Source: Dryomyza anilis (taxonomy: Eukaryota > Arthropoda > Insecta > Diptera > Dryomyzidae). From it: a stretch of 64,000 bases of DNA. A program made the translations under genes and the position numbers. Under the pieces are notes generated by a model, which was given only the letters and a program-made list of their open reading frames with translations, did not search any database and was not told where the DNA came from. Each line of letters starts with the position of its first letter. Position 1 is the stretch's first letter. Positions 54,169 to 64,000 of this stretch are shown piece by piece. The stretch covers positions 6,890,790 through 6,954,789 of the forward strand of contig OX638134.1 in assembly GCA_951804985.1 (NCBI GenBank). The letters run 5' to 3'.

Positions 54169-56205
54169 TAATAATATGCATTATTAAGCAATTTTTTTTT
54201 ACTTACTTTTATACTTTAAGCACAAATACTGACAATTTTAAAAATAAAATTCAATTTTAATATGAATTAAGACATACACAAATACCACAATCATTTGTCC
54301 TTATTAAAACCAACAACTATAATCCCAGCAAACATAATTCAGTAATTATAATTTATTTGCCATAAACACAACGCTGAGTGCTCTAACATTAGATCTTGTT
54401 TTTAGTTAATCTCTAATTTGTCTTCTTATCTTTCTATATCTCGCCCTCTCTCTCTATCTCCCTCTCTAAAATGAAATATTAAAATGTTTGATTTATTTAC
54501 ATGGCTGCTTATTGGCGCCCATTGGCATTACTATACATATGAACAACAAAAAAAGAAATCCTGAATTATTTAGTTTGTGTACCTCACGAATTTAATTACT
54601 TTGCATACAGCACGATTTGATATCCTTAGGTTGTTCGGTTAGAGTGTTTGTTGTGCATGTGAAAAGTACACAAACACATGCAAATCGTCGTGTCGTTCGT
54701 TGTCGTGCATATAACATGGAAATTTTTCTATCACTGATTATATGGGTGGGTTTTCCAAACACCTACCACAAAACATGGCATTTGATTTTTTCCACTTTTT
54801 TTTTCTACTCATTTTCATTAGACTTCATACGAGTACTTGTACATTTTTTTAATACAATTCTTATTTTGTAAATTATTGTTTTTTGGTTTTTTTTTCTACT
54901 ATTGTATTAGTGTCTTGTGTTGTGTATAGGTTTTTGCTTGCCATAGTTACCGCTAGTTCTAGGTATTTGTTTGGTTTTATTACTACTGCATGTGGCGCCA
55001 ACTCTGGCGACGTCATGCAATCAAGTTTATAACAATTCTTTTTTAACGTAGTTTTTTTGTAGATTTACGATAAAAAAAAATTATTTACCTTAGGTTTATA
55101 TAAATGCTATGCTAATTTGTTGCATTTTGTAATTGCGTAAAAACTATAAAAATAAAACATATTTTTCTTCTTGTGGCTGTTATTTCAGCATTTTTTCACG
55201 GAAATAATGGGTTTCTATATTTTAAAAATTCTTGGTAACCTATTTTCGACAATTACTCATATTTTGTAAAATTCTTCTTTTATGTTCGAAAAAATTTTGT
55301 AATTAGTGTGGGTGGTAAATGTACTTTTAATCATCAACATTACACTGAATCTCTTTTTTTCATAAAAAAAATTAATTTTGCGATATTTTTGTTTGTCCGA
55401 ATTGCCAAAATTTGTACAATTCTGAACATGAAAACCATTTAGCGATTGATCTATGGGTGGTGGTAGTTTTTTTATTATATGATTTACACAGTATTGTTTT
55501 ATATATAAATGAATTTTTTTTTTTTGAAAAATTTCTTTTTTTTAGTCGCGAGAATCTTTTAGTCGCGAGAATCTCTACATCAAGAAAAAATATTATAAAA
55601 AATAAAATTTGTCAAGTGAGATAAAAAAATCGCAGTATTAAGACACAAAATATAAGGTTGCGATTAGGATCTGCCTTTTACAATTTTTCGGCTACAACTT
55701 AGTTTTCCGCAATTCATTTTTAATAGAACTGGTACCATCCCAATCAGTTTAGAAATATTTGGCTGTTTAAAAATATTTTATCGAAAGATTAAAAGCTAAA
55801 AAGAGGAGTTTGTATCAAAGAATCTCTATTTTCATACCATACTCAAAATATGCCTTTACATTTCACAATATTTGATAAGTTGCCATACGCTTCCAAAAAT
55901 CTGCTGATTGCCTGTTTGTTTGCCGAAAATATATCGCAAATATTCCAGAAAAAATGTCGAAATTGTGGAGTTTATATATATAAAAAAATTATATTATATC
56001 TGCCGTATCTAAAATATGCCGAGAATCTTCCTTTAACATATAGTCTGCCTCACATTCCCACAATCTCCCACAATCTTCCATTTATCTATGTGTGTGTTTG
56101 TCGGAAATATGATCGAAAAATTTCAGATAAATGCCAGAAATTTTCTCTCAGTATCAAGGAATTTCATAACCAGACACTTAAATATACCGGAAATCTGCAT
56201 TTAAA
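54169..56205. other. AT-rich DNA, no gene recognised
   Basis: 54360-55020 contains a TCTCTC tract (54439-54470) and a less AT-rich patch. 55544-55573 has an 18-bp doublet (TTTTAGTCGCGAGAATCT). 55850-56210 is open on the plus strand but of no recognised family and runs into the 16-bp repeat. Confidence 0.4.
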
Positions 56206-56210
56206 TCCCA

Positions 56211-57190
56211 AACAGTTATACTGTATAACAGTTATAGTGTATAACAGTTATAGTGTATAACAGTTATAGTGTATAACAGTTATAGTGTATAACAGTAATA
56301 GTGTATAACAGTTATAGTGTATAACAGTTATACTGTATAACAGTTATACAGTTATACTGTATAACAGTTATACAGTTATACTGTAAAAAAAGTTATACTA
56401 TATAACAGTTATACTGTATAACAGCTATACTGTATAACAGTTATACTGTTTAACAGTTATACTGTATAACAGTTATATTGTATAACAGTTATACTGTACA
56501 ACAGCTATACTGTATAACAGTTATACTGTTTAACAGTTATACTGTATAACAGTTATACTGTATAACAGTTATACTGTATAACAGTTATACTGTACAACAG
56601 CTATACTGTATAACAGTTATACTGTTTAACAGTTATACTGTATAACAGTTATACTATATAACAGTTATACTATATAAAAGTTATACTGTATAACAGTTAT
56701 TCTTTATAACAGTTAAACTGTATAACAGTTATACTGTATAACAGTTATACTGTATGACAGTTATATTGTATAACAGTTATACTGTATAACATTTATAATG
56801 TATAACAGTTATTCTTTATAACAGTTAAATTGTATAACAGTTATACTGTATAACAGTTGTACTGTATAACAGTTATACTGTATAATAGTTATACTGTATA
56901 ACACTTATACTGTATAACAGATATACTGTATAACATTTATACTGTAAAACAGTTATACTGAATAAAGGTTATTATGTATAACAGTTATAATGTATACCAG
57001 TTACAATGTATAACAGTTATACTGTATAACAGTTATTCTGTATAACAGTTATACTGTATAACAGTTATTCTGTATAACAGTTATACTGTATGACAGTTAT
57101 GCTGTATAACAGTTATACTGTATAACAGTTATACTGTATAGCAGTAATACTATATATTGATAAAACAGTTTTACTGTATAACAGTTTTCT
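56211..57190. repeat. 16-bp dyad-symmetric minisatellite TGTATAACAGTTATAC
   Basis: About 60 tandem copies. GTATAAC-A-GTTATAC is a perfect odd palindrome, and so is GTTATAC-T-GTATAAC in the other register. The array is therefore an alternation of a 7-mer and its reverse complement with single A or T spacers. The first seven or so units carry a TAGTG variant. Confidence 0.93.
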
Positions 57191-58190
57191 AGGAAGTGAA
57201 AAAAAAACTTTAAAAAATTTAAAACAAAAAAAATAAAACACAAATTAAATCCAACCTCACAACTCGCAACTACTCCTAGTACCTGTTACAAAATGCCAGC
57301 CACTTGTGCGTCTTAGCCGTTAAGGTCAATCTACAGCCCCTGCATTGGCCAACCAAAATTAATCACATTGTGACTTTGAGCCGATGCAGCGAAGTAGCTA
57401 TTTCACCCTCAACCTGGCACAATGAGCAGCCAGTCAGTTAAGTCAGCCGACAATCGCCGTCATTAAAGACATTAACAAATGTTGCAGCGCGAGCCGCAAT
57501 CGAACAGGTGCAAAATCATTGACCGCAACGAATCATGAACAAAAACTAAATATAAATGAAAGAAGAGAAAAAAAACAAAAATTAAAAAAAAAGAAAATAA
57601 AAATAAACCAAAAAAAAAGACACAAATAAAATAATAAAATACCTACAGAAATGAAATTATAGAAATACAAGAAAATTTACTCAGCTGAAAAAGTCGAATT
57701 TTATAGGGCAAATCAACCCTGCTGTTGCTGTTGCCGCCATTCAACCTGTTATTTTTAAACGGACGGTGCATCATAACCTCTTTGCAAGGTGTTGACTTGA
57801 GAGGGCATTGCCAAAAGGTCACTTGATTCAGCACTTGTTTTGTCTTTTGTTCCTATAACGTACATGGTAGAATAGTAGAGGAGGGAGGGAGGAACCGAGG
57901 GACGGATATTACTTAAAAAGAACCTGCTGTCTATTATGATACATACCACCTATTAAGTATACTATATATGTCTGCTGTCCGAAATGCATAATTATATTTT
58001 AATGTTTTTGTTTAGTTCTTTTTCCCCCTCGAGAGACGAGAGAGAGACGTGTATATCGTGGTAGTGAATTTACTGACCTAGAAAATTCTTTGGAAGAGCA
58101 GTTATATAAATACGTTGAGAAATAATGCTAATGATTTTTAATTTATTTCTATTGAAAATGTGCATTGAATATAAAAATTCTTACAAAATG
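57191..58190. other. Unique island of balanced composition
   Basis: 57240-57540 and 57700-57960 are clearly less AT-rich and non-repetitive, with a CAGGTG E-box (57507-57512) and TGACTTTGAGC. No coding frame. A candidate cis-regulatory module lying between two satellites. Confidence 0.4.
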
Positions 58191-58194
58191 CAAT

Positions 58195-60335
58195 TTTACA
58201 CTAAAAATTTAATTTTTCACTAAAAATTCAAATTTTCACTAAAAATTAAATTTTTCACTAAAAATTCAAATTTTCACTAAAAATTCAATTTTTCACTAAA
58301 AATTCAATTTTTCACTAAAAATTAAATTTTTCCCTTAAATTAAAATTTCACTAAAAATTAAAATTTTCATTAAATTTAAAATTTTCACTTATAAATAAAA
58401 TTTTCAGTAAAAATTCAATTTTTCACTAAAAATTCAATTTTTCACTAAAAATTAAATTTTTCACTAAAAATTCAATTTTTCACTAAAAATTCATTTTTTC
58501 ACTAAAAATTAAAATTTTCACTAAAAATTAAATTTTGCACTAAAAATTAAATTTTTCACTAAAAATTCAAATTTTCACTAAAAATTCAAATTTTCACTAA
58601 AAATTCAAATTTTCACTAAAAATTCAAATTTTCACTAAAAATTCAATTTTTCACTAAAAATTAAATTTTTCACTAAAAATTAAATTTTTCACTAAAAATT
58701 CAATTTTTCACTAAAAATTCAATTTTTCACTAAAAATTCACTTTATCAATTTTTCACTAAAAATTCAACTAAAAATTAAAATTTTCACTAAAAATTAAAA
58801 TTTTCACTAAAAATTATTTTTTCACTAAAAATTAAATTTTTCACTAAAAATTCAATTTTTCACTAAAAATTAAATTTTTCACTAAAAATTCAATTTTTCA
58901 CAAAAAATTCAATTTTTCACTAAAAATTCAATTTTTCACTAAAAATTCAATTTTTTACTAAAAATTCAATTTTAACTACAAAATTGAAATTTTCACTAAA
59001 AATTCAAATTTTCACTAAAAATTCACTTTTTCACTAAAAATTCAATTTTTCACTAAAAATTCAATTTTTCACTAAAAATTCAAATTTTCACTAAAAATTA
59101 AAATTTCATTAAAAATTCAATTTTTCACTTAAAATTCAAATTTTCACTAAAAATTATATTTTTCACTAAATTATATTTTTCACTAAAAATTAAATTTTTC
59201 CCTTAAAAATTAAATTTTTCCCATAAAATTTAAATTTTCACTAAAATTAAAATTTCACTAAAAATTAAATTTCTCACTAAAAATTAAATTTTTCACTAAA
59301 AAAATTTAATTTTTTTCATTAAAATAAAAATTTTCAGTAATAAATAAAATTTTCTTTAAAAAATTCACTTTTTCATTAAAAAATTCACTTTTTCACTAAA
59401 AATTCAATTTTTCGCTAAAAATTCAATTTTTCACTAAAAATTAAATTTTTCACTAAAAATTAAATTTTTCACTAAAAATTCACTTTTTCATTAAAAAATT
59501 CACTTTTTTACTAAAAATTCAATTTTTCACTAAAAATTCAATTTTTCACTAAAAATTCCATTTTTCACTAAAAATTCAATTTTTCACTAAAATTAAAATT
59601 TTCACTAAAAATTAAATTTTTCACTCAAAATTCAATTTTTCACTAAAAATTAAAATTTTCACTACAAATTAAATTTTGCACTAAAAATTAAATTTTGCAC
59701 TAAAAATTAAATTTTTCACTAAAAATTCATATTTTCATTAAAAATTCAATTTTTTACATAAAATTAAATTTTTCACTAAAATTTAAATGTATCAATATAT
59801 ATTCATTTTTTTTAACTAAAAATTCAAAATTTTACTTAAAATTCAAATTTTCAATAAAAATTAAATTTTTCACTAAAAATTAAATTTTTCACTAAAAATT
59901 AAATTTTTCGCTAAAAATTCAATTTTTCACTAAAAATTCAATTTTTCACTAAAAATTTAAATTTTCACTAAACATTTTTCCCTTAAAATTTAAATTTTCA
60001 CTAAAAATTGAATTCTTTCATTAAAATTCTAATTTTCACTAATAAATAAAATGTTCATTAACAATTCGCTTTTTCACTAAAAATTCAATTTTTCACTAAA
60101 AATTCAAATTTTCACTAAAAATTAAATTTTTCACTAAAAATTCAAATTTTCACTAAAAATTAAATTTTTCACTAAAAATTCAAATTTTCACTAAAAATTC
60201 AATTTTTCACATAATATTAAATTTTTCACTAAAATTTAAATGTGTCAATAAATATTCATTTTTTTTTACTAAAATTTTAAAATTTTACTAAAAATTCAAT
60301 ATATCACTAGAAATTCAATTTTGCACTATATATCT
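58195..60335 (+). repeat. 19-bp satellite array C
   Basis: About 110 copies of the same 19-bp unit as arrays A and B, same orientation, with more AAATTAAA variants than array B. Ends decay gradually into AT-rich DNA. Confidence 0.9.
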
Positions 60336-62080
60336 AATTTACCACAGACAATTTAATTGAAATTAAAATTTAAATATTTTATATTAAAATAAAAAAAAAC
60401 ATCATTTTTTTTTTGTTAATTATTTTTATTTGTTATTTTTGCAAAGCATTTCGTGTGTGTGTATTTACAATTATTTCATAATTTAATTACATATGTAATT
60501 TGAAATCTTTTGACATCATAATTTTAGCTCAATTCGGTAATTGTCCTCAATTCTCGTTAATGTGAGGCTCTAGAATAATTATATAAAATACATGTTTTGT
60601 ATTATAAAGTGATCGCGTTTAAATTTATTTTACTACTAATTAAATTTGTAATATTTTCTTGTTATAATATTTTTTACTAATAGATTTAACAATAAAATAT
60701 ATGCCATGAATAACAGAAATAAAGTTGATTCTCATTTAGACTAAAAATTAATTAACATGAGGATAAATGGTCTTTGGTTTTTATTTATATAAAGTATTTA
60801 GTAAAACATATAACGTATTTAATAATAAAATATAGGTATTAATAATAAATTTAACTATTTTAGAATAAAATTTAATTTATGAAATATGAATATAGATCGC
60901 TTATAATTTTATTTAAAGAAAAAAACTAAATTAAAACGTTTACTAAACAACTTACAACGCATTAATATTTACAAAACTTCTAATGAACTTTGATTTTTTT
61001 TGTGGTTTTGTGTAAGTTTTCGTTTGTTTTAAATTAAATTTATTTTTTAAATATATTTTTATTCATGTATTTTTGCTAAATCGTTTATGATAAAAGTTGA
61101 AATTTTGGTAAAAAAAATCGTAAATATTTTTTGTTTCATTTTGTTTTAAATCGTTTTTGCCTAAGCGAGCAGCAAAGCGACTTAGATTTTTTTTTGTGTT
61201 AACTACTCTTAAGCCATTGTTAGAATTATAAATGTTTTTTTGAAATTTTTAGTTTTTTAATTTTTTAATTTAGTTTTTTAATTTTTATTTATAGTTTTTT
61301 TAATTCAATAATATTAATTTTCTTTTATTACTATTTTTTATATTTATAAGTTTATTTTTAAATTTTTGAATTTTTAATTTTTTTTTTAATTTAAATATGT
61401 TTAAATTTAAAATTTTCATTTTTTGCTTTATTAGTTTTTTAATTTTTAAATTAAGTTTTTTATTTTTAATTTTTTTTTTTTTATTTTTATTTTTAATTTT
61501 AGTTTTTTTTTTATTTTATTTTTTAATTTAAAATTGTTTGTCTTTTTATCTTGTGTGTGGTTTCGATTTTAAGAACTAACATTTTATATGAATTTTTCTG
61601 CCAAAAATAAAATGAAATAAGTGACTATTTTAATTTGTATTCAAAATTAATTTTGCATTTTTGTTTTATTTTTTAAAAAATAATTAAGCTTACATTTCTA
61701 TTTTCGCCTTTTGTATTTTAATTTTATTAATCTTAATATTCAGCTTAACTATATTTTTTTGATTTTTTTTTGGTTTTATGAGTTATTATATTAGCATTTA
61801 TAATAGTGTAATTATATTTTTACATTTGTTATTTTTTTTAGTTATGCTCCTTATTTTATTTATTTTTGTTTGATAACTTTATTTTTAGAATATTTCTAAT
61901 TTTAGTATTTTAATTCTTTTTTTTATTTCATTTTATTTTTATTTTTTGTTTTTTTTTGTTTTTTTTCTCATTCTTAGCTTTTTTATTTTTTTATAATTTC
62001 TTTAAATTTTTATTAATAACGTTTAGATTTTTATAAATTTAGTATTAAGCAATATCAAATCTAACATTTATAAGGCGTTT
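60336..62080. other. T-rich AT-only DNA
   Basis: Long poly-T and TTTAATTTTT tracts, strand-asymmetric (T over A on plus) from about 61000. No gene or RNA seen. Confidence 0.5.
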
Positions 62081-62089
62081 GTGGGTTGC

Positions 62090-64000
62090 TTAGGGGATTC
62101 GAAACATATTCAAATGTACAGACATTTTCTATAACAAATTTCATAAAGGTTTTAGAATGATTCTATAATGGGTTTCTTTAATTCTTCTATAATGATTCTA
62201 TAAAGGTTCTATAACATTGCTGTATCAGGTTTTATAATTAGAAAATTTTTATATATAATGATTCAATAAAGTTTCAAGTTGAATTCTAAACATATTTTAC
62301 AATAATGGTTCTATAGCGGTTTTATAATGGTTCTATGACAGTTTTTTTAATTGTGCAGCGACTATTCTTAATGGTTCTTTTATAATGATTCTATGATTGT
62401 TGTATAATGGTTCTAAGATTGTTCTATAATTTTTCTATGAGCACTGTAAAAAAAAACAATGACGGTTTTATAATGGTTCTATGATGACAGTTCTATAATA
62501 GTACTAAGTCGGTTTTATAATGGTGCTCTGTTCCAAAAATGTTTTACTAATGGTTCTAAAAATTTTTTACAATCATTCTACGTTCAATAATGCTTCATAT
62601 TTTAGCTCTATGACGGTTTTATAATTTTTCTGGAATAATGTTTTATTTTATAATGGTACTATACCATTTTTATAATGATTCTGATAGCGTTCTTTAAAGG
62701 TTCATGTAATGATTTAAAATAATTATTCAAAAATAGTTCTATAATTGTTCAAAGACACTTCATATAGAACTACATATTATGATACATAGAATATTTCTAT
62801 GACAGTTTATATTGGTTCTATGACGGTTTTATAATGACGATAATAATGAAGGTTTCATAGTGGCTCTATAAAGATATAAATAAAACATTTGCATTTTAAA
62901 CTATTATGGGTCTATAATGGTTGTAAGACTGTGATAATTATGGATCCAAATAAATTTTCAAATGGTTCTATGATTGTTCTGTAATAGTTCTAAGATTCTT
63001 CTACAATAGTTCGAAGACTGTTCCATAATTTTTCTATGACGACTTTAAAATAATTCTTTGACAGTTTTATAATGGTTCCATGACAGTTTTATAATGGTTT
63101 CATGACAATTATATAATGACGATAATAATGATAGTTTCATAATGGCTCTATTAAAAAATAAATAAAACATTTGTATTTTAAAATTATATTAAACTATTAT
63201 GGATCTATAATGGTTGTAAGACAGTGCTATTAATGGCACCATGTTAATTTTTAAATGGTTCTAAGATTTTTCTTTAATTTATCTATGTTGTTCTATGTAT
63301 CTATGAAGATTCTTCAACAATGGTTCTAAGACTGTTTCATAATTTACCTATGTGGCGGCTTTAAAATGGTTTTATGACAGTTTTATAATAGTTTTAAGAC
63401 GGTTTTATAATGGTGTTATGAAGGCATAATGATTTTATTTGAAATAAAATATTTGTATTTTCGAAAATATATACGATGCCTCTATAGTTGTTCTAAGATT
63501 GTTATTTAATCGTTTTATGGTGGTTTTATAATGGTTATATAACGGTTTGATAATGGTTCTTATAATGGTGCTATGAAGGCATAATGATTTTATTTGAAAT
63601 AAAATATTTGTATTTTCAAAAATATATACGATGCCTCTATAGTTGTTCTAAGATTGTTATTTAATCGTTTTATGGTGGTTTTATAATGGTTCTATAACGG
63701 TTTGATAATGGTTCTTGTTTAATGTTTTTTGTTTAGTCATCATTTGAATTGCCAATGCGGCCCGTGATGCCAACTGAGTTTGACATGCCTGTTATAATGC
63801 ATTAATGTATGTTTTATAATGAATTTAAAATAATTTTTAGTACAAATATTTGTAATTTTAAAAATATATATAATACTAAATGATACTAAAACTATTAAGT
63901 GGTTCTATAATTTTATAAATGATTCTAAAACTGTTCTCTAATGCTTCTGTTATGGTTGTATAGTGGCTTTTTTAAGGTTTTATTTTTTGGTTCTATTTTT
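62090..64000 (+). repeat. Diverged minisatellite TTCTATAATGGTTTTATGAC, continues past the edge
   Basis: Degenerate units of roughly 11 or 22 bp built of ATAATGGTTCTA and TATGACGGTTTT. The array contains recent larger duplications: 63411-63565 and 63566-63719 are near-identical (155-bp period), and about 62840-62930 matches about 63117-63220. Confidence 0.85.

Noticed and set aside
55850..56260. 136-codon plus frame
   Set aside because: AT-rich frame that runs into the 16-bp minisatellite; no homology recognised, codon use random-like.

Overview
The window is very AT-rich, intron-bearing eukaryotic DNA from a fly (Diptera, most likely a higher/brachyceran fly with a repeat-rich genome). The basis is five protein-coding loci whose conceptual spliced products match insect/animal families, GT-AG introns, fly housekeeping promoter motifs (DRE, AACAGCTGWT E-box), and a dipteran-type dispersed element carrying a GACA microsatellite. 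Nothing bacterial, viral or CRISPR-like is seen.

Layout. 1-0.1 kb: a short first coding exon (minus strand) of an unrecognised gene that leaves the window. 0.4-9.5 kb: no gene, but a series of short inverted-repeat (MITE-like) elements, two with 3-bp TTA target duplications. 9.5-12.6 kb: CSN1b, COP9 signalosome subunit 1 (plus, 4 exons, 507 aa). 12.6-17.1 kb: a 1.7-kb element with CCCAAGAAACA ends, a 19-bp satellite array and the end of an ATTAATCA-rich element. 17.1-18.4 kb: Nubp2, cytosolic Fe-S scaffold NTPase (plus, 3 exons, 262 aa). 18.8-20.1 kb: CDIN1-family nuclease (minus, 3 exons, 332 aa), convergent with Nubp2. 21.8-24.1 kb: ZNF706-like small zinc-finger gene (minus, 78 aa, with a probable 1.8-kb 5' UTR intron). 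25.4-26.4 kb: a probable non-coding 5' exon on the plus strand. 28.2-34.6 kb: meru-type RASSF9/10 gene (minus, 4 coding exons, about 563 aa), with a possible upstream promoter near 39.3-40.1 kb.

34.7-64 kb: no convincing coding sequence. It is a mosaic of minisatellites (12, 15, 16, 19 and about 22 bp units), MITEs, A-rich simple sequence and unique islands of more balanced base composition that could be regulatory.

The four complete genes on the left are compact housekeeping or general-cell genes, three of which share the AACAGCTG promoter box. Meru sits in a long, repeat-filled neighbourhood, as expected of a tissue-patterned gene. The most unusual content is structural. A 19-bp satellite, whose monomer is a perfect 7-bp hairpin around CACT plus one C, occurs in three separate arrays (15.5, 47 and 58 kb), all in the same orientation, with a related variant at 36 kb. 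A separate 16-bp satellite at 56.2-57.2 kb alternates a 7-mer with its own reverse complement. All splice structures were inferred by eye from reading frame, splice consensus and family similarity; none was tested against RNA.
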